From Litorivita sp040371945 (GTDB lineage: Bacteria; Pseudomonadota; Alphaproteobacteria; Rhodobacterales; Rhodobacteraceae), in the NCBI RefSeq assembly GCF_040371945.1, contig NZ_BAABWS010000001.1, positions 1,240,001 to 1,304,000 on the forward strand: 64,000 bases of DNA, in the 5' to 3' direction. The position numbers were made by a program, and so were the translations under genes. Positions 54,059-63,066 of this stretch are shown piece by piece (position 1 is the stretch's first letter; each line of letters opens with the position of its first letter). The notes beneath the pieces are model-generated. The model was not told where the DNA came from and ran no database searches. It worked only from the letters and a program-made list of their open reading frames with translations.

Positions 54059-57000
54059 TTATTCGTCCTCCTCCGCATCCAGGAGTTCCATGTTCAGGCC
54101 AAGGCCGCGGACTTCTTTGACGAGCACGTTAAAGCTCTCGGGCACGCCCGCTTCAAAGTTGTCTTCGCCTTTGACGATGCTTTCATAGACCTTGGTCCGG
54201 CCCGCCACGTCATCCGACTTGACGGTGAGCATCTCCTGAAGCGTATAGGCCGCGCCGTAAGCTTCGAGCGCCCAGACTTCCATCTCCCCGAAACGCTGAC
54301 CACCGAACTGCGCCTTACCACCCAGCGGCTGCTGTGTGACAAGCGAGTAAGGACCGGTCGAACGCGCGTGGATTTTGTCGTCCACCAAGTGGTGCAGTTT
54401 GAGCAGGTATTTCATACCCACGGTCACTTTGCGCGAGAATTGCTCGCCCGTGCGACCGTCAAACAGAACCGATTGGCCCGAGGTGTCGAAACCGGCACGC
54501 GTCAGCGCGTCGTTCACATCGGCCTCTTTGGCGCCATCGAAAACCGGCGTTGCAATCGGCACACCGCCGGTCACATTGCCTGCCGCTTCGACCAATTGGT
54601 CGTCGCTCATGCCTTCGATGCCTTCGGCGTAAACGTCATCGCCATAAGCAATGCGCATCGCCTCTTTGACCGGCGACAGATCGCCGGAGCGGCGATAGCC
54701 TTGCAGCGCCTCGTCGATCTTCACACCGAGCGCGCGCGCGGCCCAACCGGTATGCGTCTCAAGGATCTGACCGACGTTCATACGCGACGGAACGCCCAAG
54801 GGGTTCAAACAGAAATCAACCGGCGTGCCATCGGCAAGGAACGGCATGTCTTCCATCGGAACAACGCGCGAAATCACACCTTTGTTGCCGTGACGACCGG
54901 CCATTTTGTCACCCGGTTGCAGCTTGCGCTTCACCGCGATGAACACTTTGACCATTTTCATCACACCCGGAGGCAGGTCGTCGCCGCGGCGCACTTTCTC
55001 GACCTTATCCTCGAACCGCGCGTCCAATGCACGTTTCTGGATCTCGTATTGCTCGTTCAGAGCCTCGACAATCTGTGCATCTTTCTCGTCTTCGAGCGCC
55101 AGTTGCCACCATTGACCGCGGCTCAGCATGCCGAGCAGATCTTCGGTGATTTCCGAGTTCGACTTGACGCCTTTGGGGCCTTTGACGGCGGTTTTACCCA
55201 GCATCAAATCCTTGAGGCGCGCATAGATGTTGCGGTCCAGAATGGCCAATTCGTCGTCGCGGTCACGGGCCAGACGTTCGACCTCTTCACGCTCGATCTG
55301 CAAGGCACGTTCGTCTTTTTCCACGCCGTGGCGGTTAAAGACGCGCACTTCGACAACCGTCCCGAAATCACCCGGTTTCACACGCAGCGATGTATCGCGC
55401 ACGTCCGAGGCTTTCTCGCCGAAGATGGCACGCAAAAGCTTTTCTTCCGGTGTCATCGGGCTTTCGCCTTTGGGGGTGATTTTCCCGACCAGAATATCGC
55501 CCGGCTCCACATCCGCACCGATATAGACGATGCCCGCCTCATCGAGGTTGCGCAGGGCTTCCTCGCCGACGTTGGGGATGTCGCGGGTGATCTCTTCCGG
55601 CCCGAGCTTCGTATCACGCGCGGCGACCTCGAATTCCTCGATATGGATCGAGGTAAACACGTCATCACGGGCGATCCGCTCGGAGATCAGGATCGAGTCT
55701 TCGTAGTTGTAGCCGTTCCAAGGCATAAAGGCGACGACCACGTTTTTACCCAAGGCCAATTCACCGATATCGGTGGAGGGGCCATCGGCAATCACTTCGC
55801 CTTTGGTGACCATATCGCCCACTTTCACCAGCGGACGCTGGTTGATGCAGGTGTTCTGGTTCGAACGCTGGAACTTGCGCATGCGGTAGATATCCACACC
55901 CGCATCGCCCAATTCGAGGTCCTCGGTGGCGCGGATCACGATACGCTGCGCATCGACTTGGTCGATGATACCACCGCGTTTCGCCATGATCGCAGCGCCG
56001 GAATCGCGGGCCACGATTTCCTCGATACCGGTGCCGACCAGCGGCGCCTCGGCCCGCAACAGCGGAACCGCCTGACGCATCATGTTCGAGCCCATAAGAG
56101 CACGGTTGGCGTCATCGTTTTCAAGGAAGGGGATCAAGGACGCCGCGACCGAAACCAACTGTTTGGGGCTGACGTCGATCAGGTCCACGCTTTCGTTGGG
56201 CGCGAGCATATATTCGCCCGACTGACGGGTGGAGACCAGATCATTGATGAACTTGCCCTCCTCGTCGAGGTTGGCGTTGGCCTGCGCCACGGTGTGGCGC
56301 TGCTCTTCGGTGGCGGACATATAATGCACTTCATCGGTCACCTTGCCGTCTTTGACGGTGCGATAAGGTGTTTCGATAAAGCCGTATTTGTTCACCCGTG
56401 CGAAGGTCGCAAGCGAGTTGATCAGACCGATGTTCGGCCCTTCGGGCGTTTCAATCGGGCACATGCGGCCATAGTGGGTGGCGTGAACGTCACGCACCTC
56501 GAAACCGGCACGTTCGCGGGTCAAACCGCCCGGCCCGAGCGCCGAGAGGCGGCGCTTGTGCGTCACTTCCGACAGGGGGTTGGTCTGGTCCATGAACTGC
56601 GACAATTGCGACGAGCCGAAGAACTCGCGCACGGCAGCCGCGGCAGGTTTGGCGTTGATCAGGTCTTGCGGCATGACGGTGTCGATCTCGACCGAGGACA
56701 TACGCTCCTTGATCGCGCGCTCCATGCGCAAAAGGCCAACACGGTATTGGTTTTCCATCAATTCACCGACCGAACGGACACGGCGGTTGCCGAGGTGGTC
56801 GATGTCGTCGATGTCGCCCTTGCCGTCGCGCAATTCGACCAGAGCCTTGATACAGGCGACGATATCCTCACGGCGCAGGGTGCGCTGTGTGTCTTCGGCG
56901 TCCAGCGCAAGGCGCATGTTCATTTTCACGCGGCCAACGGCCGAGAGGTCATAGCGCTCGGAATCGAAGAACAGCGTGTCGAACAGGTTCGACGCGGCCT

Positions 57001-58195
57001 CGACGGTGGGCGGCTCGCCCGGACGCATGACGCGGTAGATATCCATAAGCGCGGTGTCGCGGCCCATGTTTTTATCCATCGCCATCGTGTTGCGCATATA
57101 GGCGCCGACATTGATGTTATCGATATCGAGAACGGGGATCTCGGTCACACCCGCATCGACAAGCTCCTTCACGGTGCCGCCGATCAACGTGCCGTCCTTG
57201 TCATATTCCAGCGTCAGCTCATCGCCCGCTTCGACATAGATCGCGCCGTTTTCTTCGTTGATGATATCCTTGGCGACGAATTTGCCAACGATATGCTCGT
57301 AAGGCACCAGCAGGTTTTGCACCTTGCCCTCGTCGATCAATTTCTTGACCGCGCGCGGGGTGATTTTCTTGCCCGCTTCGGCGATCACTTCACCGGTGGC
57401 CGCATCGACCAGATCATAGGTCGGACGGGTGCCGCGCACGCGCTCGGGGAAGAACTTGGTGACCCAGCCCTTGCCCTTGTCCAGCGTGTAATCGACGGTG
57501 TCGTAATAGGCGTCCATGATCGCTTCTTGGTCGAGACCGAGCGCATAGAGCAGCGTGGTCACCGGCAATTTGCGGCGACGGTCGATCCGGCAGAACACGA
57601 TGTCTTTGGCGTCGAATTCGAAATCGAGCCACGAGCCGCGATAGGGAATGATGCGGCAGGCAAAAAGCAGCTTACCCGAGCTGTGGGTTTTGCCCTTGTC
57701 GTGGTCAAAGAACACACCAGGCGAGCGGTGCATCTGCGAGACGATCACGCGCTCGGTGCCGTTCACCACAAAAGTGCCGTTCGGGGTCATCAAGGGCATA
57801 TCGCCCATAAAGACATCTTGTTCCTTGATGTCCTTGACCGACTTGTTGCCGGTGTCCTCATCGACATCAAACACGATCAGACGCAGGGTGACCTTGAGCG
57901 GCGCGCTATAGGTCATGTCGCGCTGCATGCACTCTTCGACGTCGTATTTCGGCTTTTCCAGCTCGTATTTCACGAACTCGAGGATCGAGGTCTCGTTGAA
58001 ATCCTTGATCGGAAAGACCGATTGGAACACGCCCATGATGCCTTCACCATCGGTGGGCTGGGGCGCGTCGCCGGAATTCAAGAAGAGATCATAGGAGCTT
58101 TTTTGCACCTCGATCAGGTTGGGCATTTCCAGCACTTCGCGGATTTTGCCATAATATTTACGCAAACGTTTCTGGCCAAGGAAGGATTGAGCCAT
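54059..58195 (-). CDS. rpoB: RNA polymerase beta subunit
   Basis: 1378 residues from ATG 58195 (MAQSFLGQKRLRKYYGKI). The rifampicin pocket reads SQLSQFMDQTNPLSEVTHKRR then LSALGPGGL, which matches sensitive enzymes. The C-terminal GGKAQFGGQRFGEMEVWAL contacts beta'. It is 55 bp upstream of rpoC and 251 bp after rplL, with two hairpins in that gap. Confidence 0.98.
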   Translation of the reverse strand: MAQSFLGQKRLRKYYGKIREVLEMPNLIEVQKSSYDLFLNSGDAPQPTDGEGIMGVFQSVFPIKDFNETSILEFVKYELEKPKYDVEECMQRDMTYSAPLKVTLRLIVFDVDEDTGNKSVKDIKEQDVFMGDMPLMTPNGTFVVNGTERVIVSQMHRSPGVFFDHDKGKTHSSGKLLFACRIIPYRGSWLDFEFDAKDIVFCRIDRRRKLPVTTLLYALGLDQEAIMDAYYDTVDYTLDKGKGWVTKFFPERVRGTRPTYDLVDAATGEVIAEAGKKITPRAVKKLIDEGKVQNLLVPYEHIVGKFVAKDIINEENGAIYVEAGDELTLEYDKDGTLIGGTVKELVDAGVTEIPVLDIDNINVGAYMRNTMAMDKNMGRDTALMDIYRVMRPGEPPTVEAASNLFDTLFFDSERYDLSAVGRVKMNMRLALDAEDTQRTLRREDIVACIKALVELRDGKGDIDDIDHLGNRRVRSVGELMENQYRVGLLRMERAIKERMSSVEIDTVMPQDLINAKPAAAAVREFFGSSQLSQFMDQTNPLSEVTHKRRLSALGPGGLTRERAGFEVRDVHATHYGRMCPIETPEGPNIGLINSLATFARVNKYGFIETPYRTVKDGKVTDEVHYMSATEEQRHTVAQANANLDEEGKFINDLVSTRQSGEYMLAPNESVDLIDVSPKQLVSVAASLIPFLENDDANRALMGSNMMRQAVPLLRAEAPLVGTGIEEIVARDSGAAIMAKRGGIIDQVDAQRIVIRATEDLELGDAGVDIYRMRKFQRSNQNTCINQRPLVKVGDMVTKGEVIADGPSTDIGELALGKNVVVAFMPWNGYNYEDSILISERIARDDVFTSIHIEEFEVAARDTKLGPEEITRDIPNVGEEALRNLDEAGIVYIGADVEPGDILVGKITPKGESPMTPEEKLLRAIFGEKASDVRDTSLRVKPGDFGTVVEVRVFNRHGVEKDERALQIEREEVERLARDRDDELAILDRNIYARLKDLMLGKTAVKGPKGVKSNSEITEDLLGMLSRGQWWQLALEDEKDAQIVEALNEQYEIQKRALDARFEDKVEKVRRGDDLPPGVMKMVKVFIAVKRKLQPGDKMAGRHGNKGVISRVVPMEDMPFLADGTPVDFCLNPLGVPSRMNVGQILETHTGWAARALGVKIDEALQGYRRSGDLSPVKEAMRIAYGDDVYAEGIEGMSDDQLVEAAGNVTGGVPIATPVFDGAKEADVNDALTRAGFDTSGQSVLFDGRTGEQFSRKVTVGMKYLLKLHHLVDDKIHARSTGPYSLVTQQPLGGKAQFGGQRFGEMEVWALEAYGAAYTLQEMLTVKSDDVAGRTKVYESIVKGEDNFEAGVPESFNVLVKEVRGLGLNMELLDAEEDE

Positions 58196-58383
58196 GGTCG
58201 ATGTCACCTTTCAGTTTCTCATGGGACGAAGATACCGTTGGGCACCGGCATCTCGCCCTTTCGAGACGGTTAAGTTCTGATCAATTCATGGCCATCTTCC
58301 CAAGGACAGCCTCCCGATCGGTGAACCTCACCTGAGAAAACGCTTTGCGGCATTGCCGTGAAAGCCCTTTCTAAGACAGGTTC

Positions 58384-58441
58384 GGCTGGGCCCGAAAACC
58401 ATCGGACCCAGCCTGCATTTGGTGCTCCGGCTTACGCCGGA
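58384..58441 (-). terminator. Hairpins between rplL and rpoB
   Basis: TCCGGC/GCCGGA (58426-58441, TTAC loop) lies just after the rplL stop, then a 12-bp stem with one wobble, GGCTGGGCCCGA (58384-58395) with TCGGACCCAGCC (58402-58413). E. coli has an attenuator and RNase III site in the same place, and these may do the same job of setting L7/L12 excess over polymerase. Confidence 0.65.
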
Positions 58442-58446
58442 CGCAA

Positions 58447-58824
58447 TTACTTGAGCTCGACTTCGGCGCCAGCTGCTTCGAGCTTGGCTTTGATGTCTTC
58501 TGCTTCGGCTTTGTCGACGCCTTCTTTGACGGCTTTGCCGCCAGCTTCGACCAGCTCTTTTGCTTCTTTGAGGCCCAGACCGGTGATGCCGCGGACTTCT
58601 TTGATGACGTTGATTTTCGACGCGCCGGCCGAAACCAGGATCACGTTGAATTCGGTCTGCTCTTCAGCAGCCGCGCCGCCTGCATCCGCAGGGCCAGCCA
58701 TCATCACTGCGCCGCCGGCGGCGGGCTCGATGCCATACTCGTCTTTGAGGATGGTTTTCAGTTCTTGGGCTTCGAGAAGCGTCAGACCAACGATCTCTTC
58801 AGCAAGTTTTTTCAGATCAGCCAT
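58447..58824 (-). CDS. rplL: 50S ribosomal protein L7/L12
   Basis: 125 residues from ATG 58824 (MADLKKLAEEIVGLTLLEAQEL). N-terminal dimerisation domain, an Ala/Gly hinge (about 38-52) and the C-terminal factor-binding domain with KINVIKEVRGITGLGLKEAKELVE. It recruits EF-Tu and EF-G as the stalk. 72 bp after rplJ. Confidence 0.98.
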   Translation of the reverse strand: MADLKKLAEEIVGLTLLEAQELKTILKDEYGIEPAAGGAVMMAGPADAGGAAAEEQTEFNVILVSAGASKINVIKEVRGITGLGLKEAKELVEAGGKAVKEGVDKAEAEDIKAKLEAAGAEVELK

Positions 58825-58896
58825 TTTAGACTCTTTCCGTTTTTCTAAAGTGTGTTCCAACGTGCGGCTTATGCCACCACGCGAATTTCAGATTGC

Positions 58897-59412
58897 TTAG
58901 GCCGCGGCCTTGTCCTCGATCGTGGACAAAATACCCGCGATGTTCGAAGCAGGCGCGCCAATGGCCCCCGCGATGTTCGAAGCAGGTGCGCCGATGCAGC
59001 CAACGATCGAAGCAATAAGCTCCTCACGCGACGGCATGGACGACACGGCTTTAACACCGGCACGGTCCAGAGCGTTTTCACCCATTGCACCGCCAAGGAT
59101 AACGAACTTGTCGTTGCCTTTGGCGAAGTCCTCGGCGACCTTGGCTGCTGCCACGGGGTCCTCGGAATAGGTCAAAACGGTCATGCCCGAAAGGTACTCT
59201 GCAACCGAAGCGCAGGGCTTACCCTCAAGGGCGATTTTGGCGAGCTTGTTCTTGGCAACGCGTACGGCTCCACCGGCTTCGCTTGCGCGTGCCCGAAGAT
59301 CCTGCATTTCAGCAACCGTGAGACCCGCGTAGTGGGCAACCACTACAACGCCAGAGCTTTCAAAGATTTGGCCGAGTTCCTCGACCACTTTCTCTTTCTG
59401 GGCTCTATCCAC
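58897..59412 (-). CDS. rplJ: 50S ribosomal protein L10
   Basis: 171 residues if GTG 59412 is the start (DRAQKEKVVEELGQIF). This start has GGAG 8 bp upstream and matches the usual N-terminus; the frame is open to 59472. L10 anchors L7/L12 dimers through its C-terminal helix. Near the C-terminus GAPASNIAG occurs twice in tandem (bases about 58937-58998), lengthening or phasing that helix. A structured leader precedes the gene. Confidence 0.95.
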   Translation of the reverse strand: MDRAQKEKVVEELGQIFESSGVVVVAHYAGLTVAEMQDLRARASEAGGAVRVAKNKLAKIALEGKPCASVAEYLSGMTVLTYSEDPVAAAKVAEDFAKGNDKFVILGGAMGENALDRAGVKAVSSMPSREELIASIVGCIGAPASNIAGAIGAPASNIAGILSTIEDKAAA

Positions 59413-59429
59413 AGTTTTACTCCAAATTT

Positions 59430-59640
59430 GGGGGTCTCCCCCCGGCTCAGTTACGTCAGGTTTCCCTGACAATCGGGTCCAATTTCAGGGTCCCGAGGCC
59501 AATATCGCCCGAAGGTCTAAGCCCTTCGGAAATTGTCTCGTTTCCCATCTCAGGAAGGACTTATGCCACGCGGTTGCGCCGCACCCTCCGTCTCGGACAG
59601 GACAGGGCCAAAGCGGCCCCGCCATTCGCGCGGCGCCCCC
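59430..59640 (-). ncRNA. L10 leader of rplJ-rplL
   Basis: The 250 nt between rplA and rplJ are structured. CCGAAGG/CCTTCGG is at 59509-59529, GTCAGG-GAAA-CCTGAC at 59455-59470 and GGGGG-GAGA-CCCCC at 59430-59443, the last two with GNRA loops. The 59540-59620 part has the GAGATGGGAAACGAG and TAAGTCC elements expected of the L10(L12)4-binding leader. Excess L10-L12 would bind it and stop translation. Exact boundaries are uncertain. Confidence 0.7.
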
Positions 59641-59662
59641 GAAGGCACGCCGCTTGAATTCT

Positions 59663-60358
59663 TTACTCGGTGGCTTTTGCCACGTCGATGGTCACGCCCG
59701 GGCCCATGGTGGAGCTCAAAGCGATCGACTTCATATAGGCACCTTTGGCGCCCGACGGCTTGGCCTTGGCCACGGCGTCGATGAAGGCTTGGATGTTTTC
59801 AACCAGCTTGGCTTCGTCAAACGAGACTTTGCCAACGCCCGCGTGCACAACACCGGCTTTCTCGGCCTTGAACTGCACTTCGCCGCCTTTGGCCGCTTTC
59901 ACGGCGTCTGCGACGTCCATGGTCACGGTGCCAACCTTGGGGTTCGGCATCAGGTTGCGCGGGCCAAGCACCTTACCCAGACGGCCAACGATCGGCATCA
60001 TGTCGGGGGTTGCGATGCAACGGTCAAACTCGATCTTGCCGCCTTGGACGATTTCCATCAGGTCCTCGGCGCCAACGATATCGGCCCCTGCCGCTTGGGC
60101 TTCATCGGCCTTCGCGCCGCGTGCAAAGACTGCAACGCGAACGGTTTTACCGGTGCCATTGGGCAGACCGACAACGCCGCGGACCATTTGGTCGGCGTGG
60201 CGCGGATCGACACCAAGGTTCATTGCGATTTCGACGGTCTCGTCGAATTTGGCCGAAGCCGAACCTTTGACCAGAGCAACAGCCTCTGCAACCGAGAGAG
60301 CCTCTTTGCCTGCGAAAGCTTCGCGCGCGGCGCTAAAACGTTTTCCAACCTTAGCCAT
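59663..60358 (-). CDS. rplA: 50S ribosomal protein L1
   Basis: 231 residues: KRFSAAREAF, VGLPNGTGKTVRVAVFA and the IGRLGKVLGPRNLMPNPKVGTV signature split as MPIVGRLGKVLGPRNLMP. It forms the mobile L1 stalk at the E site and represses rplK-rplA in other bacteria. The ATG shares one base with the rplK stop (TAATG). Confidence 0.98.
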   Translation of the reverse strand: MAKVGKRFSAAREAFAGKEALSVAEAVALVKGSASAKFDETVEIAMNLGVDPRHADQMVRGVVGLPNGTGKTVRVAVFARGAKADEAQAAGADIVGAEDLMEIVQGGKIEFDRCIATPDMMPIVGRLGKVLGPRNLMPNPKVGTVTMDVADAVKAAKGGEVQFKAEKAGVVHAGVGKVSFDEAKLVENIQAFIDAVAKAKPSGAKGAYMKSIALSSTMGPGVTIDVAKATE

Positions 60359-60783
60359 TACTTCACCTCAATGCCCATAGAACGGGCCGAGCCCATGATG
60401 ATCAGCATCGCCGCGTCAACGTCATTGGCGTTCAGATCTTTCATCTTGGCTTCGGCGATTTCACGCACCTGAGCCGCGGTCACGGTTGCGACGGTTTCCT
60501 TGCCTGGCAATTTCGCGCCCGACTTAACCTTTGCCGCTTTTTTCAGGAAATAAGACGCAGGGGGCGTCTTGATGTCCATCGTGAACGATTTGTCTTGGTA
60601 ATACGAAATCACGGTCGGGCAGGGTGCACCCGGCTCCATTTCCTGCGTCTTGGCGTTGAACGCCTTGCAGAATTCCATGATGTTGATACCGCGCTGACCG
60701 AGCGCCGGACCCACGGGCGGGGACGGGTTCGCTTGACCGGCGGGCACTTGCAGCTTCATCGTGCCGACGAGTTTCTTGGCCAT
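60358..60783 (-). CDS. rplK: 50S ribosomal protein L11
   Basis: 141 residues. N-terminal domain with GQANPSPPVGPALGQRGINI (thiostrepton region, usual prolines present), then the RNA-binding C-terminal domain with IMGSARSMGIEV. It lies at the GTPase centre. AGGAGAGG precedes ATG 60783. Two palindromes occupy its 105-bp leader. Confidence 0.98.
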   Translation of the reverse strand: MAKKLVGTMKLQVPAGQANPSPPVGPALGQRGINIMEFCKAFNAKTQEMEPGAPCPTVISYYQDKSFTMDIKTPPASYFLKKAAKVKSGAKLPGKETVATVTAAQVREIAEAKMKDLNANDVDAAMLIIMGSARSMGIEVK

Positions 60784-60811
60784 GAGGCCTCTCCTTCATT
60801 CCAACGCATCA

Positions 60812-60869
60812 GGGGCGCGCCCCTTCCGCTCTCAGTTGTGTGGTCCGGCCCGCCGCATCGCGATGCGGC
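60812..60869 (-). promoter_or_regulatory. Two palindromes in the nusG-rplK leader
   Basis: GCCGCATCG/CGATGCGGC (60852-60869) and GGGGCG/CGCCCC (60812-60823) are perfect palindromes without spacer. As RNA they could form hairpins, perhaps an L1-binding leader; as DNA they could bind a dimeric protein. No full promoter was evident. Confidence 0.45.
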
Positions 60870-60888
60870 TGCCTCCCACGGCGACACA

Positions 60889-61422
60889 TCAGGCCTGTTT
60901 GGTGACCTGTGTGAATTCCAATTCGACCGGCGTCTCGCGGCCAAAAATCGAGACCATCACCTTGAGGCGATTGTTCTCTTCATCGACTTCTTCAACCATG
61001 CCGTCGAAATCCTCGAACGGGCCATCGTTGACCTTAACCTTTTCGCCGATCTCGAAGTTGATCAGGGTGCGCGGGCTTTCTTCGCCTTCCTGAACACGGT
61101 TCAAGATCGCATTGACCTCGGCATCGCGCATCGGCATCGGGCGGCCTTGCGGGCCCAAGAAACCGGTGACGCGGTTGATCGAGTTGATCAGGTGATAGCC
61201 CGCATCCGACATTTCCATATGGACCAGAACATAACCGGGCATAAAGCGACGCTCGGAGGTCACCTTCTTGCCGCGGCGCACTTCGATCACCTCTTCGGTG
61301 GGCACCAGAACTTCGTCGATCTCGTCCTCAAGACCGTTCTCAAGCGCGGAAGTTTTGATCTGCTCGGCGATCTTTTTCTCGAAGTTCGAGAGAACGCTCA
61401 CAGAATACCAACGTTTCGCCAT
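60889..61422 (-). CDS. nusG: Transcription termination/antitermination protein NusG
   Basis: 177 residues from ATG 61422 (MAKRWYSVSVLSNFEKK). NGN domain to about 120 with PGYVLVHMEMSD, then the KOW domain FEIGEKVKVNDGPFEDFDG. It binds RNA polymerase and links it to Rho or to ribosomal S10. Unlike the common secE-nusG operon it is separated from secE by a terminator and 396 bp. Confidence 0.97.
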   Translation of the reverse strand: MAKRWYSVSVLSNFEKKIAEQIKTSALENGLEDEIDEVLVPTEEVIEVRRGKKVTSERRFMPGYVLVHMEMSDAGYHLINSINRVTGFLGPQGRPMPMRDAEVNAILNRVQEGEESPRTLINFEIGEKVKVNDGPFEDFDGMVEEVDEENNRLKVMVSIFGRETPVELEFTQVTKQA

Positions 61423-61818
61423 CTTGACCCAAGTCCCATTTTTTGCGCCCGACCCTGCGCCCATAAGGCCCGCGGATCGGGGAAATTCTTCATATTTTGC
61501 AAACGTTTAATTGTTTGCCGCCGAAACAAAAAATCGGCGTGGGGCCCGAATCGCCACACGCCATTTCCTGATCAGACTTGCGATCTACATCGCGCACCCC
61601 AAAAATTCAAGGCCCAAGGGCGCATTTTCATGCGCTCAAATCCGCCGATGGCGCGCCGACAGCTTTGGCGCGCAAATGGCAAAGGTTACGATTTTGTTGC
61701 TGCGCCGTGCGTCGCTGCCCCTGCCCCTTCGCCCCTGCCCCCTCGCGCCTGCCCGCAACGCAAAACGCGCCCCAAAGGGCGCGTCTTGATAAATCCCGTA
61801 GCGATCAGCGATCTGCGA
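61423..61818. other. 396-bp gap between secE and nusG
   Basis: Contains the secE terminator and a possible nusG promoter on the minus strand, TTGAAT (61610-61605), 17 bp, TAGATC (61587-61582), then an imperfect CGCCGA/TCGGCG stem near 61520-61545 in the leader. A plus-strand frame over 61511-61789 has no motif and is not called. Confidence 0.45.
61765..61784 (-). terminator. Terminator of secE
   Basis: ACGCGCCC (61765-61772) with GGGCGCGT (61777-61784), followed on the minus strand by TTTTGCG. It lies about 35 bp after the secE stop. Confidence 0.8.
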
Positions 61819-62016
61819 TCAACCGAACAGCGACAACAGCCCCGTCAGACCTTGGCGGATCAAAATATCGACCACCGCAAAGAACACCGCCGTCAGCGCC
61901 GCCATCACGAACACCATCCCCGTGGTCAAAAGCACCTCGCGGCGCGTGGGCCAAACCACTTTCGCGGTCTCGGCGCGAACCTGATTGATGAACTGAAGCG
62001 GATTGGTGCGGGCCAT
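61819..62016 (-). CDS. secE: Protein translocase subunit SecE
   Basis: 65 residues from ATG 62016 (MARTNPLQFINQVRAETAKVVWPTRRE). An amphipathic helix with the conserved KVVWPTR hinge precedes one membrane helix: the short single-helix SecE. It clamps SecY. It lies about 107 bp after tRNA-Trp and may share its transcript. Confidence 0.97.
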   Translation of the reverse strand: MARTNPLQFINQVRAETAKVVWPTRREVLLTTGMVFVMAALTAVFFAVVDILIRQGLTGLLSLFG

Positions 62017-62123
62017 GTGATCGATCTCTTTTTGCGTTTCAAGGCCCGACATACGAGGGCCGTGCAGCAATTTCAAGGCTGGATTAGGGCGCGGCGGATT
62101 TGATCACCGCCGCAAAAGGGTCT

Positions 62124-62199
62124 TGGCAGGGGCACCAGGGTTCGAACCCGGGACCTACGGTTTTGGAGACCGTCGCTCTACCAGCTGAGCTATACCCCT
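62124..62199 (-). tRNA. tRNA-Trp (CCA)
   Basis: 76 nt on the minus strand. The acceptor stem AGGGGTA/TGCCCCT has one wobble. The D arm reads GCTC..GAGC, the anticodon stem-loop has CTCCAAA with CCA anticodon, the T arm has GGTTCGAACC, and the 3' CCA is encoded at 62126-62124. The tRNA-Trp, secE, nusG order is conserved in many proteobacteria. Confidence 0.97.
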
Positions 62200-62237
62200 A
62201 AGACCGAGGGCGGGATTACGCCATGCGCGCGTTGAGA

Positions 62238-62957
62238 TCAAGCGGTTTCAGACGGATTTTTACCATTATCAAACGGCGGCGGCATTGCGCCTGCGCCACG
62301 ATGCTCAAGCACCGCGTTTTTCAACGGCTCCACCTGCGCCGAGGTCAGGACCGGCATCAGCGCGCCAATCGTCTCCAGCGGCAAATCCCACCATGCCAAT
62401 GCCTCCAGCAAGGCGATGATCTCGGGGGCGAACCTGCGCCGCACCACGCGCGCCGGATTGCCCGCGACCACCGCATAGGCGGGCACATCGCGCGCCACCA
62501 CCGCCCGCGCGCCGATGATGGCGCCATTGCCCACCGTCACCTGGGGCAAAATCGTCGCCCCATCGCCGATCCACACGTCATGGCCGATCACCGTATCGCC
62601 CCCTTTGGCAAATTCCTGCGCGAAATAGGGCATCTGCGCCGCATCAAACACCGCAAAGGGAAAGGCGGTGAACCACCTCTTTGGATGGTCCGCCGAAGAG
62701 GTGATGAACCGCGCGCCATTGGCAATCTGGCAAAACCGGCCAATGCGCAAACGCTCGGGCGCGCCTTTGTGCAAATAGGGCGCCAGCCGCGCGGCGTAAT
62801 CCTCGACCGCGCCGAAATCGTTGTAATAGCTATAGGCACCGACCTCGATATTGGGATGGTCGATCACCGCATCCAGCCAAACCGTATTGGGATAGACCTG
62901 CCCGTCCGGCAGGGTGATCGGATGACGCGCGCGCGCGTCCAAAGACAAATCAGCCAT
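62238..62957 (-). CDS. CatB-related xenobiotic O-acetyltransferase-like protein
   Basis: 239 residues with a left-handed beta-helix of hexapeptide repeats (GDTVIGHDVWIGDGATILPQ, VGNGAIIGARAVVARDVP) and the GNPARVVRRRF end loop of CatB/Vat acetyltransferases, followed by the LAWWDLPLE C-terminal segment. By family it acetylates a hydroxyl group from acetyl-CoA. Chromosomal members are not necessarily resistance enzymes. Upstream tRNA-Trp begins 38 bp after its stop. Confidence 0.85.
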   Translation of the reverse strand: MADLSLDARARHPITLPDGQVYPNTVWLDAVIDHPNIEVGAYSYYNDFGAVEDYAARLAPYLHKGAPERLRIGRFCQIANGARFITSSADHPKRWFTAFPFAVFDAAQMPYFAQEFAKGGDTVIGHDVWIGDGATILPQVTVGNGAIIGARAVVARDVPAYAVVAGNPARVVRRRFAPEIIALLEALAWWDLPLETIGALMPVLTSAQVEPLKNAVLEHRGAGAMPPPFDNGKNPSETA

Positions 62958-63066
62958 AATCTGAACTCCTGTGATAAAGAAAAATCAAACAAGGTTCATT
63001 TGCTGTTCATCGCGCCCTCCATCATCGGCGAGACATATCGTGCCACGACCGCGCAAAAATATCAAC
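62958..63066. other. Short intergenic region
   Basis: 109 bp between two leftward genes. It is AT-richer than its neighbours. I see no clear hairpin or promoter. Confidence 0.4.

Noticed and set aside
46998..58195. Possible streptomycin (rpsL) or rifampicin (rpoB) resistance changes
   Set aside because: The classic S12 lysines and the rifampicin-pocket residues read as in sensitive bacteria.
44316..58273. Very long open frames on the plus strand opposite fusA/rpsG/rpsL, rpoC and rpoB (over 1000 codons each)
   Set aside because: They mirror the codon positions of strongly conserved genes in GC-rich DNA, carry no family motifs and lack ribosome-binding sites.
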